The position numbers and the translations under genes are program-made. DNA of 49,047 nt. It comes from Planctomycetaceae bacterium (lineage in GTDB: Bacteria; Planctomycetota; Planctomycetia; Planctomycetales; Planctomycetaceae). Positions 1-8,899 of this stretch are shown here, one piece after another. The DNA lies in contig JAKFVC010000014.1 in assembly GCA_021732415.1 (NCBI GenBank), positions 1 to 49,047 of the forward strand, given 5' to 3'. Each line of letters opens with the position of its first letter. Position 1 is the first letter of the stretch. Under the pieces are notes generated by a model, which saw nothing but the letters and a program-made list of their open reading frames with translations, made no database searches and was not told the origin of the DNA.

Positions 1-8
1 CCCCCCAG

Positions 9-38
9 CCCCTCTCCCCGGAGTACCAGGGCGAGGGG
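9..38. repeat. GC-rich hairpin (REP-like)
   Basis: CCCCTC at 9-14 pairs with GAGGGG at 33-38 and CCC at 16-18 pairs with GGG at 29-31, leaving a 10-nt loop. It lies about 55 bp past the 3' end of the minus-strand gene that stops at 94. It could be a terminator for that gene or a copy of a dispersed palindrome. No T-tract directly follows the stem on the minus strand. Confidence 0.45.
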
Positions 39-93
39 GGCAGTTTTACTGGTTTTTTACTCTGTTTCTAAAATTCAACCTCGCCGGGCAGGT

Positions 94-507
94 CTATTTC
101 GACGAAACCGGGTCAGCCGCTGCAAAGTGCTGGACGATCTTCGCCACGAGTTGACCTTCGGTCATCTTGTCAGCCGCCTTCACTTCCACGCTCAGACCGC
201 TGACCTTCTTACTCTCCAGGCGCTTTTGAAACTCGCCTTTTGCTTCTCCCGGACCGAGGATCAGCAACGTTTTTAATCCTTGCAGGCTAATGATGAGCTC
301 ATCATAAAACTTTTTTAGATTGCTGTCGAACTTTCGCTCGAGCGTGTCTTCTGGAACGAAATCGTGCGACGAGTGAGCGTTCTTGAGCGTTGGGCGATCA
401 GCGTCTTCAATACCTGAGCTGAACTTCTTGATGTCGTGGCCCGTGCTCGTTAACAGCACCAGGATCGCCTGACGATGGTCAATCCATACCCCGGCTTTGA
501 CTGACAT
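94..507 (-). CDS. Small eRF1/host-attachment-like protein
   Basis: This 137-aa soluble protein has no signal peptide. Its N-terminus, M-S-V-K-A-G-V-W-I-D-H-R-Q-A, and its middle segment L-I-L-G-P-G-E-A-K match the pattern of small bacterial proteins annotated as eRF1-domain-like or 'translational machinery' proteins; 'VWIDHR' is the hallmark. Their biochemical role is unsettled, so no reaction is assigned. The ATG at 505-507 fits the usual start two or three residues before the hallmark. No strong Shine-Dalgarno site is visible. It is divergent from the Mg2+ ATPase, with about 265 bp between starts, so shared regulation is possible but not shown. Confidence 0.7.
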   Translation of the reverse strand: MSVKAGVWIDHRQAILVLLTSTGHDIKKFSSGIEDADRPTLKNAHSSHDFVPEDTLERKFDSNLKKFYDELIISLQGLKTLLILGPGEAKGEFQKRLESKKVSGLSVEVKAADKMTEGQLVAKIVQHFAAADPVSSK

Positions 508-772
508 AGTTCATATCTTTCGCTGATAAGAGAGCATTTCGGTGACGTGAATCACTCGATCGCTGGAAGACTCATCAATCGGCCGCTGGCAATTCGCGGA
601 GCCAGATTGATGCGGAGAAACTGCACACTCAACGAGCGGCGAGGGATCAGCGTGCAACTCGCATGCCCCTAATCTGAAAACACGAACAGGTTCGCCTCGA
701 TATAATGCCGGCGGCTTGTACGCGGGGAGTGTGCGGGCGGATCTCGAAGGAATAAGATCAGAACGGGCCGAA

Positions 773-3451
773 ATGTCATATTTCCCGACGCACCGAGGGA
801 ATCTTCCTCGACAGATTTTCACGGCGATCCACGAAAACAAACCGGCGCACGACGTAGCACCCAGCCTGGTTGACGCGGCCAAGCTGGAACCGCATTCCGT
901 CCTGGAAAAATTCTCGACCCGTAACGAGGGATTGGCGGGTACCGAAGCCGCGACGCGCCTCGCGCAGCATGGCCCCAACGTGTTGGCCGCAGACCAGCCA
1001 CATGGTGTCTTAGGTCTCCTGTGGCCGGCGATTCTCAATCCTGTCGTCATCTTGCTGGCGGCGCTCGCCACGATTTCGTTTGCGACGGGTGATCCCCGCG
1101 CGGGCATCATGATGTCGTTGATGATTGTTCTGGGAGTGGGACTTAAACTCACCCAGGAGGCCAAGGCGAATCACGCTGCCGCAAAGTTAAAGACGCTGAT
1201 CTCGGTCAGCGCGACTGTGATCCGCGATGGGAACGCATCAGAAATTCCCATTTCTCAATTGGTTCCGGGCGATATTGTGGAACTCGCGGCGGGCGACATG
1301 ATACCCGCTGATGTGCGAATTCTCTCAGCAAAAGATCTGTTCGTGAATCAAGGCTCGTTAACCGGCGAGACATTCCCAATTGAGAAGTTCGCGCTCGAAA
1401 CGAACACGTCGGCAGCGGCTCCCATCGATCTGGCGAACATCGCGTTCCTCGGCACGAGTGTCGAGAGTGGTTCAGCGCGAGCGGTCGTGATTACGACGGG
1501 ACGCGAGACATACCTGGGCGGAATCGCTCATTCGTTGTCGGATGAGCCGATCCAAACCTCTTTTGACAAGGGGATCGCCCAGTTCACGGGACTGATGCTG
1601 CGTTTTATCCTGATCATGGTGCCGCTGGTGTTTGTGATTAACGGTCTGTCCAAAGGCAATTGGACAGCCGCATTTTTCTTCGCGGTCGCCGTGGCTGTGG
1701 GGCTGACTCCCGAGATGCTGCCGATGATCGTGACGGTCTGCCTGTCCAAAGGCGCGCTGGCGATGAGCCGCCAGAAGGTCATCGTCAAGCGGATCAATGC
1801 CATCCAAAACCTGGGTGGGATGGATGTCCTCTGCACCGACAAGACGGGGACGTTGACTATGGATCAAGTCACCCTGGAGAAGCATTGCGATGTGCAACTG
1901 AAAGAGGACGAGGGCGTACTGGCCCTGGCCTACATGAACAGCCATTTCCAGACGGGTTTACGAAACGTCCTTGACCGCGCGATTCTCGCTCATACCGAGA
2001 CTCACGCGCATGCAAAGATCCCGGATTATGCGAAAGTGGATGAGATCCCATTCGATTTCCAGCGCCGCATCATGTCGGTCGTTGTCCGCACGCCCGAAGG
2101 TCAGGACCGAATTATCAGCAAAGGAGCCCCCGAAGCGATCTTCCCGTGTTGTGCTAATTTCGAACTCGATGGCCAACTCTACCCGATGGATCATGGGCAC
2201 ATCGACAAATTGAAGCTGGAGTACGAACGACTGTCGGCTGACGGTTTTCGTGTTCTCGCCCTCGCCAGCAAGGACAAGCCGCCGCACGGTGTCGTTGCCG
2301 GCGCAGCGACGCCCTATACCAAAGCCGATGAGTGCGACCTGATCCTGAATGGCTACGTGGCATTCCTGGACCCGCCGAAGGAATCGGCGACCGCCGCGAT
2401 CAAGGCTCTGCAAGGACACGGCGTCACAGTGAAAGTGCTGACCGGCGACAACGATCTGGTTGCCCGCAAGATCTGTAAAGAGGTCGGGCTGGCGACCGAA
2501 TTCGTGATGCTCGGGAGCGAAGTCGAAATGCTGTCCGACGTTGATCTGGCGGATGCTGCGGAACGCGTCACGCTGTTTGCCCGTGTCTCACCGACTCACA
2601 AACAGCGGATTATCAAGGCCCTGCAGTCGCATCACCACACGGTGGGATATATGGGTGACGGCATCAACGACGCGCCCGCGTTGCATGCGGCGGACGTGGG
2701 GATCAGTGTCGATACCGCAGTCGATGTCGCCAAAGAGTCGGCGGACATGATCCTGTTGGAAAAATCTCTGCTCGTGCTGGAAGCAGGGGTTGTCGAAGGA
2801 CGAAAGGTCTTCGCCAACATTCTCAAGTATGTCCGCATGGGGGCGAGCAGCAACTTCGGCAATATGTTCAGCGTCCTCGGGGCGAGCATTTTCGTCCCCT
2901 ATCTGCCGATGACGCCGATCCAGATTCTCGCCAACAACCTGCTCTACGATTTCAGTCAAACCGCCATTCCGACAGACGACGTTGATCTCGAGCAAGTCGA
3001 GAAGCCACGTCCCTGGGACATTCAACAACTGACCCGTTTCATCGTCTTTATTGGTCCGTGCTCATCGATCTTCGATTACACGACCTATTTCATGATGTTG
3101 TCCATTTTCAACTGTTGGAATACGTCAACGCCCGAGGCTGCGGCTCACAGTGCCAGCCTGTTTCAGACCGGCTGGTTCATCGAAAGCCTGCTGACGCAGA
3201 CACTGATCATTCACATCATCCGCACCAACAAGATTCCGTTCTTGCAAAGCCGCTCATCGTGGCCGCTACTGGCCACGTCGATCTGCATCATGCTGATTGG
3301 GATGGCGATTCCATTCACCCCGCTGGGCACCTATCTGGGTTTCATCGCCCCACCGCCACTGTACTGGCCACTTCTTTTGCTAACGCTTGTGAGTTATGTC
3401 GTCCTCACTCAATTGGTCAAAATGTGGCTCTTGAGCAAGCAGTGGGTCTAA
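773..3451 (+). CDS. mgtA: Magnesium-translocating P-type ATPase
   Basis: An inner-membrane P3B-type ATPase that imports Mg2+ using ATP. Numbered from the ATG at 773 it has 892 residues, the usual MgtA/MgtB length. The actuator-domain T-G-E motif is at 197-199, the phosphorylated Asp in D-K-T-G-T-L-T is D356, and the hinge G-D-G-I-N-D-A-P begins at 628. Membrane helices flank the actuator domain, and a helix-rich C-terminal block follows the hinge, as expected for about ten segments. An in-frame TTG at 716 would add 19 non-conserved residues, so I prefer 773. A GAAGGA box sits rather far upstream (746-751). The gene is intact. No leader peptide or Mg2+ riboswitch could be recognised in the 265-bp upstream gap. 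Confidence 0.93.
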   Translation: MSYFPTHRGNLPRQIFTAIHENKPAHDVAPSLVDAAKLEPHSVLEKFSTRNEGLAGTEAATRLAQHGPNVLAADQPHGVLGLLWPAILNPVVILLAALATISFATGDPRAGIMMSLMIVLGVGLKLTQEAKANHAAAKLKTLISVSATVIRDGNASEIPISQLVPGDIVELAAGDMIPADVRILSAKDLFVNQGSLTGETFPIEKFALETNTSAAAPIDLANIAFLGTSVESGSARAVVITTGRETYLGGIAHSLSDEPIQTSFDKGIAQFTGLMLRFILIMVPLVFVINGLSKGNWTAAFFFAVAVAVGLTPEMLPMIVTVCLSKGALAMSRQKVIVKRINAIQNLGGMDVLCTDKTGTLTMDQVTLEKHCDVQLKEDEGVLALAYMNSHFQTGLRNVLDRAILAHTETHAHAKIPDYAKVDEIPFDFQRRIMSVVVRTPEGQDRIISKGAPEAIFPCCANFELDGQLYPMDHGHIDKLKLEYERLSADGFRVLALASKDKPPHGVVAGAATPYTKADECDLILNGYVAFLDPPKESATAAIKALQGHGVTVKVLTGDNDLVARKICKEVGLATEFVMLGSEVEMLSDVDLADAAERVTLFARVSPTHKQRIIKALQSHHHTVGYMGDGINDAPALHAADVGISVDTAVDVAKESADMILLEKSLLVLEAGVVEGRKVFANILKYVRMGASSNFGNMFSVLGASIFVPYLPMTPIQILANNLLYDFSQTAIPTDDVDLEQVEKPRPWDIQQLTRFIVFIGPCSSIFDYTTYFMMLSIFNCWNTSTPEAAAHSASLFQTGWFIESLLTQTLIIHIIRTNKIPFLQSRSSWPLLATSICIMLIGMAIPFTPLGTYLGFIAPPPLYWPLLLLTLVSYVVLTQLVKMWLLSKQWV

Positions 3452-3650
3452 GGCGATGCCCCAGCCGGCAGCAGCCACCCAGTGATTACAGACGCACTCT
3501 TGACGTCATTGCCGATGCCCTATTGGCGTGTTGGAACGCAGCTTGACAGGTCACAGCGCGACCTCAGAACACGGGTGCCGACTGACGCTCCGCTCGGTCA
3601 CCTGAAACTTTTTATATTAAGGATATCGACATTCCCAGGCCGCTTGGCAT

Positions 3651-3938
3651 GACGCGCCGGTCGTCGTGAATGGCAGCGGTTCGGCTGCCCAGGACGGAAC
3701 ATTCAGTGGTTCGCTCGCCCCGTTGGCGACCGACACTGAAGGAGATCCACTGACATTCAGTGCGGTCACTCAACCGCTGTATGGCACGCTGAACCTCAGT
3801 CCGGACGGCAACTTTGTCTACACACCGACCGCCGGTTTTAGCGGTGCGGACCTCTTCTTTCTCTTCGAATCTCGAAAGAGCGGCGCCTGCACCAGTGTGA
3901 ATAACACAATCCTCGCCCTTGCTGAATCGAATCCTTAA
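3651..3938 (+). pseudogene. Cadherin-like / tandem Ig-like domain fragment
   Basis: Reading from 3651, the frame gives D-A-P-V-V-V-N-G-S-G-S and then a block with T-D-T-E-G-D-P-L-T-F-S, G-T-L-N-L-S-P-D-G-N-F-V-Y-T-P and A-G-F-S-G-A-D. This is the signature of bacterial cadherin-like ('tandem-95') repeats in large planctomycete surface proteins. Homology begins before any start codon (GTG at 3666) and is lost after about 3868, where F-T-F-K would be expected. It therefore looks like a single repeat cut from a much larger gene. No partner repeats are present here. Confidence 0.7.
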
Positions 3939-4158
3939 CCCACTGGTTAACACTGGATACTCGCACTGGTGTTGACTGGGGATAGAGCCGATTCGTCGTG
4001 GGTGACGCAATTTCGATTGGGAGATGAATGTCGACTCGTCGCAGACCGCATTGAGTCCAGTACTTGTGAGCCTATCTCTGGTGACATAGAGGATTGTTTA
4101 GAAAGGGATCCGTTCCGGAGAGGCCAGTAGCAGACTATGTCCTGATACAGCTGGTTTG

Positions 4159-4575
4159 TCATTCAAGGGTAAAATCCAACTCGTTTTGCCCTGCATCGAC
4201 CTGCGCCGTCAACGTGCCATGCACTCGATATTTGGGGGGAATTCTCACAACCGGCGTGGATTCGAGGGACTTTCCGCTGTCATCCGTTTTCGGCTCCGGG
4301 GCTTAAATGAGCACGGTATGCACCCCCACTTCAGCGCCCGCGCGATGTTGGTTGAACATCAGCTGATATTCGCCGTTCTCATTGGTTCTGCCATAGTATG
4401 GAGATCCGTTCACATGGGGAATGAAGGTGACATTCACACCGCGAACGGGTTCGCCATTCATCAGGACCGTTCCAGTAACGGTTTCCAACCGCGGGCCGTG
4501 ACCGCCTCCACAACCGAGGCTGAAGCAAGCCAGGTCGACACAAGTGACCAGTAATCGAGAAGATGTTTTTTTCAT
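4159..4575 (-). pseudogene. Carboxypeptidase-regulatory-like lipoprotein interrupted by a stop
   Basis: The frame opens with M-K-K-T-S-S-R-L-L and a cysteine-containing leader (L-G-C-G-G-G), then V-T-G-T-V-L-M-N-G-E-P-V-R-G-V, typical of the transthyretin-like/carboxypeptidase regulatory fold found in small planctomycete lipoproteins. After V-G-V-H-T-V-L-I there is a TAA at 4303-4305. The same frame then continues for 47 sense codons (A-P-E-P-K-T-D-D...I-P-P-K-Y-R...V-D-A-G-Q-N-E-L-D-F-T-L-E) to a TGA at 4159-4161. That tail matches the family's normal C-terminus and the intact homologue at 18586-19074. The full frame of 138 codons is the expected length. It is either a recent nonsense mutation or a sequencing error. 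Confidence 0.85.
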
Positions 4576-4643
4576 CGCATCATTTCCATGGAATGTCTCG
4601 CTATCCCTCGAGTCAGGGAGCAGCGAAAGTGCAACTTGAATCT

Positions 4644-5144
4644 TTAGAATTCCGATACGACCTGACCATCATTGATACCGGCCAGCCGCTGATATGTCCC
4701 ATAGGGACCGTTGAGGTTGGAGGGACTGGCCACATAGTTTGTTTCAGAATGATCAATACTGTCGCTGACGAATCGGACCGCTCCATCACCCATCAGGAAA
4801 TGAGCTCCGCCAACTTGCGCGCTATGGAAAGAACGCTCGAGATTGGCGGATCCCAGGATCGGCCCATTCAGTTTCTGACGGGTCCAGCGAATGTGAACGT
4901 GAGCGCCATTATTGTTGGGCCCGTTGTTGTCGCACTTGGCGTCGCCGCCCGTGGTCACATTCCCATAGACGAATTGGTGGTCGGAACCGTAGTCAGCGCC
5001 AGCAGCGTCCGTACCGCTCGGGATCCAACGAACTTCACCCAAGGCGAAAACATTGGAGGTGCCGTCAGTGATGTCACGAATGCCGAGCGTACTATTGACC
5101 CTAAATAGACCGATATCCTCTTGGCGAACTAATTTCCATTCGTG
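4644..5144 (-). pseudogene. 5'-truncated DUF1559 (prepilin-like) gene
   Basis: The frame contains R-D-I-T-D-G-T-S-N-V-F-A-L-G-E-V and V-G-G-A-H-F-L-M-G-D-G-A-V-R-F-V. These are the centre and C-terminal H-x9-DG signature of planctomycete DUF1559 proteins. The N-terminal prepilin methylation helix and about half the protein are missing: the frame is closed by a stop at 5145-5147 and the homology starts only near 5115. A TTG at 5040-5042 is an artefactual start inside the domain. It is followed 68 bp later by the interrupted lipoprotein, the same order as the intact pair at 18.6-20.3 kb. Confidence 0.85.
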
Positions 5145-5166
5145 TCATTGGTGTGATTCGAGGTTC

Positions 5167-6627
5167 TTAATCATCCTGATTTTGCTGATTCCGCTTCTTT
5201 TTCTTCTGCTTGCCCGCTGCCGGATTTTTGTCAGGATCTTGTGGGGTCGGCATCTTAGCACCAACTGCTTGCCGCCAGCCTGCGAGCTTTTTCTGTAGCT
5301 CGGCTGCTTTCTCTGGCTGGATCTGGGCGAGATCGTGACGTTCGCCAAGATCTTCTTTCAGGTTGTAGAGTTCCACATGGTGATCCTCGAAGAACTCCAA
5401 TAGCTTCCAGTCACCGGCGCGGATCGCACCCACTGGAGTCGTCCGCCAGGTATTGCCGCCCGCGCCCAGGTAGCCGGGGAAGTGCCAATACAGTGCGTCA
5501 CGCTGCAATGCACTCTTTCCGTTTGAAGTGAGCAGTGCCGCATAGCTGACACCGTCCAAAGGATAGTCAGCGGGCTTGTCAGCTCCCGTGATTTCCAGCA
5601 GAGTCGGGTAGAGGTCCACGGAGTTAATGGGCGTATCATTCACTGCTCCAGGGGCGATCTTGCCAGGCCAGCGGAAGATATAGGGGACGCGAATTCCGCC
5701 TTCGTACAGCATGCCTTTCCCGCCGTGCAGTGGAGCGTTGTCCGTGATCGATCCGCCGCGGATTCCTTCTCGCTCGTAGCCGCCTACGCCGCCGTTGTCG
5801 CTGCTGAAGATGACCAGGGTGTTGTCGGCGAGCTTCAGCTCATCCAGCAGCGCTACGACCCGGCCTACGCTTTCGTCGACGCTGGCGATCATGGCAGCAT
5901 ATGCCGGATCTTTATGTCCGCCGACGGCGGCTTTGTCTTTAAACTTGCTGATCAGTTCTGGCTTGGCCTGATGCGGGGCATGAACTCCAAAGTGCGGTAG
6001 ATAGAGAAAGAACGGCTCATCCTTGTGCCGGCGAATAAAGTCGACCGCCTTGTCTGTCAGAAAGTCCGCCAGATACGTGCCGGCGGGATATTCTGTCGGC
6101 GGATCGGTCTTGAAGTTGAAGTGCTCGCCCGCCGACACGATGGCCTCATCGAAGCCGCGCTTCGACGGATGATGTGCCGCATCGTTCCCGAGATGCCACT
6201 TCCCAAACATCCCCGTCGCATAGCCAGCCCGCTTGAGTGATTGGGGGAGCGTGAGCTTATCGCGTGGCAGCTTTTGAACGTTCTCGACCGGACGTAGCGG
6301 TCTGCTCTGCCAATCGAAGCGGTCGATGCCACCGACGGTATAAACTCCGGTGCGCGGATTATATTGACCACTCATGATGGCGGCGCGCGTCGGCTGGCAA
6401 TTGGGGCCGCACGTATAGCCGCTCGTAAAGCGAACACCGTTAGCAGCCAGACGATCAATTTGCGGCGTTTCGTAATACTTGCTGCCGTAGCAGGCGACAT
6501 CGGTGTAGCCGAGGTCATCGGCCAGAATGAACACGACATTGGGCCGTTTATCCGCAGCCAGGAGTGCCGACGTTCCGCAGCAAACGATGACAAATGCGGC
6601 GCACCAGGCAGAACTTTTCGACAACAT
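5167..6627 (-). CDS. Secreted arylsulfatase-type sulfatase
   Basis: A 486-aa sulfatase expected to hydrolyse sulfate esters outside the cytoplasm. Residues 1-25 form a signal peptide ending A-L-L-A-A. The metal-binding D-D is at 37-38. The formylglycine motif C77-Q-P-T-R81 lies in N-C-Q-P-T-R-A-A-I-M-S-G, so activation by a formylglycine-generating enzyme is expected; none is in the window. G-K-W-H-L-G and F-S-S-D-N-G-G supply further active-site residues. The start at 6627 is chosen because the signal peptide begins there and GGAG lies about 10 nt upstream; longer in-frame extensions run into the next gene. The C-terminus is a lysine-rich then acidic tail. The substrate cannot be told from sequence alone. 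Confidence 0.94.
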   Translation of the reverse strand: MLSKSSAWCAAFVIVCCGTSALLAADKRPNVVFILADDLGYTDVACYGSKYYETPQIDRLAANGVRFTSGYTCGPNCQPTRAAIMSGQYNPRTGVYTVGGIDRFDWQSRPLRPVENVQKLPRDKLTLPQSLKRAGYATGMFGKWHLGNDAAHHPSKRGFDEAIVSAGEHFNFKTDPPTEYPAGTYLADFLTDKAVDFIRRHKDEPFFLYLPHFGVHAPHQAKPELISKFKDKAAVGGHKDPAYAAMIASVDESVGRVVALLDELKLADNTLVIFSSDNGGVGGYEREGIRGGSITDNAPLHGGKGMLYEGGIRVPYIFRWPGKIAPGAVNDTPINSVDLYPTLLEITGADKPADYPLDGVSYAALLTSNGKSALQRDALYWHFPGYLGAGGNTWRTTPVGAIRAGDWKLLEFFEDHHVELYNLKEDLGERHDLAQIQPEKAAELQKKLAGWRQAVGAKMPTPQDPDKNPAAGKQKKKKRNQQNQDD

Positions 6628-6688
6628 TGTTTTAAGTCTCCAAATTGAAAGCGAGACGGCGTTCACATAATAGAGGGGAGGGCGAGAC

Positions 6689-8179
6689 TCAATCATCTTC
6701 GTTCGACTCAGCCTTCTTCTTGCCCCTGGCCCCTGCCCTTGGCCGCACCTTTCCCGAGGAAATATCGTCGGCATCAGCGGCAGGCAGCAGTTTGGCGAGT
6801 TCCGCCTTCTTCGCGGCATGCGCGGGATCGCCAGCCAGATTTTTCCACTCGAACGGATCCTGAACTTCGTCGTACAATTCTTCATCACCATTGGCATAGC
6901 GGATGTAACGCCAGCCCGCAGTTCTCACCGCATGGTTTTTATATTCATGAGTCGTGATCGCTGGATCGTCCCAGGGTGCTTGAGGATTCTCCAGCAGCGG
7001 CTTAATACTCTTGCCTCGAACATGGGACGGTGTCGGAATTCCGGCCAGGTCCGTCAACGTCGGATAGATCGACATGAAGTCGACGGTACGATCGCACACT
7101 TGGTTCGGCTTCGTGATGCCCGGAGCCACCCAGATCAGCGGCGCCCGGGTCGCCTCTTCCCACAGAGCAAACTTTCGCCAGTGTTGTTTCTCGCCCAGAT
7201 GCCAGCCGTGATCGCCCCAGAACACGATGATGGTGTTGTCACGATGAGGGCTGGCGTCCAAGGCATCAATCAATCGTCCGATCATGGCATCCGCGTAGGA
7301 GATCGACGCGAGATAAGCTTGCACGGCTTCCTTCCAGCGACCCGATTCGAGCATCTTGCGATGATCGCCGTCGGGATTCGCCATTTTCTTGCCGGCTGGG
7401 GGAATGTCGGCCAGATCGTCGGGTGCCGTGGGAGGCAATTCAATCTGATCGAGCGGATGCAGATCGAAATGTTTTTGAGGCACATTCCACGGCATGTGGG
7501 GCTTGTGCAGCCCGATGGTCAAGAAGAATGGCTTCTCGTGAGATTTGCGGAGTTGCTCGATGCCGTAGTTCACGATGTGCCATTCACGCAAATCTTCATC
7601 GCGGCAGTCTAGCTTCGCAAACCGAATGCCACCGACGCCGAGATCGCCAGTCGGTTTCGGGTCGCCTTTCACATTCTTCAGATAGTCGTCCCAATCCGAG
7701 TGCCGATCGAAACCGCCGTGATAGATTTTGCCTGCTCCACCAGCAAAATACCCGGCACGACGAAAGGTGTTCGGCAAGGTCAGTTCCGGCGCGATGGACG
7801 GCCGCCAGTCGTCACCATTGTCATAGACTCCGCTGCTGAAGGGACGCAGCCCGGACATCAACGCAGTTCGCGACGGATTGCACACTGGTGCGGCGCAATA
7901 ACTATGAGTGAAGCGGACTCCACGTTGTGCCAGACGATCGATGTTCGGAGTCTTGGTCTGCTTATTGCGTCCCAGGTAGCCGACCCAGTGGTTCAGATCA
8001 TCGACAGCGATGAACAGGACATTCGGCTTTCGTTGTGGCGTCGGGTTCGGTTCGTCCGCCCTAGCCCCCGAAACGAAAAATGCCAGGCCGAAAATGGTGA
8101 CGAGAACTCGACAAAAAGAGAGTGGATTACGCTTACGAGAAACCGGGGAATACGGCATGCCTTCGGACAAGGACGACAT
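6689..8179 (-). CDS. Secreted iduronate-2-sulfatase-like sulfatase
   Basis: A 496-aa sulfatase with a hydrophobic leader (residues about 22-40) preceded by a basic stretch. D60-D61 bind the metal, and C100-N-P-S-R104 is the formylglycine motif of the Cys type. The block G-D-H-G-W-H-L-G-E-K-Q-H-W-R-K-F and the nearby W-E-E-A-T-R-A-P-L-I-W resemble iduronate-2-sulfatases, suggesting action on uronic-acid or related sulfated sugars; this is inference. The ATG at 8179 has GGAG about 9 nt upstream. The gene ends 61 bp before the start of the next sulfatase on the same strand, so the two are probably co-transcribed. It also ends in a K-K-K then acidic tail. Confidence 0.94.
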   Translation of the reverse strand: MSSLSEGMPYSPVSRKRNPLSFCRVLVTIFGLAFFVSGARADEPNPTPQRKPNVLFIAVDDLNHWVGYLGRNKQTKTPNIDRLAQRGVRFTHSYCAAPVCNPSRTALMSGLRPFSSGVYDNGDDWRPSIAPELTLPNTFRRAGYFAGGAGKIYHGGFDRHSDWDDYLKNVKGDPKPTGDLGVGGIRFAKLDCRDEDLREWHIVNYGIEQLRKSHEKPFFLTIGLHKPHMPWNVPQKHFDLHPLDQIELPPTAPDDLADIPPAGKKMANPDGDHRKMLESGRWKEAVQAYLASISYADAMIGRLIDALDASPHRDNTIIVFWGDHGWHLGEKQHWRKFALWEEATRAPLIWVAPGITKPNQVCDRTVDFMSIYPTLTDLAGIPTPSHVRGKSIKPLLENPQAPWDDPAITTHEYKNHAVRTAGWRYIRYANGDEELYDEVQDPFEWKNLAGDPAHAAKKAELAKLLPAADADDISSGKVRPRAGARGKKKAESNEDD

Positions 8180-8899
8180 TGAACGATCTCCAGTAAGTTT
8201 GTGCGGAAACGGCGAAGTTTGACACTCCACGCGACAGCAGAGTGCTCTTTCATCGCAATATTGGAAACGCTGGGAGCGATCGCGGTATTCAAGAAGAAGG
8301 TGGAAACCCACGATCCAATCGGAACCGAGGCCTGACGCGAAGCAGTAATCGATCGCGTGAATGCCTCCAGGAATCCGGTCAGCAGCACGACACTGATTCC
8401 GGCCCTGAATGCGGTCAGGCAAACAGCCGGTCACGTGCGGTGCATCATGTCGTGGATCATGCGAAGTTGTCAAGCCAGGAACTCGACGCGCTAGTCGTCA
8501 CGCACAGAGTTGTGTGCGAGGCAGACCTTGTCTGAAGATTGAAGTCCAATCTCTCTGAAACTTTACTGTTCGATCAGGATTTGGCGACTTGGAATGCCCG
8601 TCGCTCACATTTACTTGGAGGTCGTAGTTACCGGCGCTGGGACTTCGCCGAGTTACCCGGCAACCCCTATCGACTTTTCCTGAGCTCACAGACCTTCGCC
8701 GTAATGATGGCACGGCCTTAGCGAGCTAGGTCCGGCTGTGCCTGACGTGCTCAACTCGTCGTAGCCGCATCTCGCCAGAGTGCGGGCCTCGCCGGTCACT
8801 TCCCCGCGTTCTGGCGAAACGCGGCTACAACAGCGGCAACCCCGAGCGGCGGCCACTGTCTCTCGTCGGTGCTATCGCCCGCGCCTTGATTTAGACAGT
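8180..8899. other. Gene-free gap with one palindromic element
   Basis: About 720 bp between the second sulfatase start and the 3' end of the PQQ-like gene. Short frames are present but none shows a recognisable domain, signal peptide or ribosome site. The only structure I can support is the inverted repeat at 8761-8828. The part nearest 8179 should hold the sulfatase promoter, but no clear -35/-10 pair was recognised. Confidence 0.5.
8761..8828. repeat. Palindromic dispersed element, diverged copy
   Basis: The left arm at 8761-8786 starts GTAGCCGCA and the right arm at 8803-8828 ends GCGGCTAC. The 26-bp arms match at 22 of 26 positions around a 16-nt loop. The same arms occur as a perfect inverted repeat at 19256-19322, so this is a copy of a dispersed family rather than a one-off hairpin. 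Confidence 0.85.
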
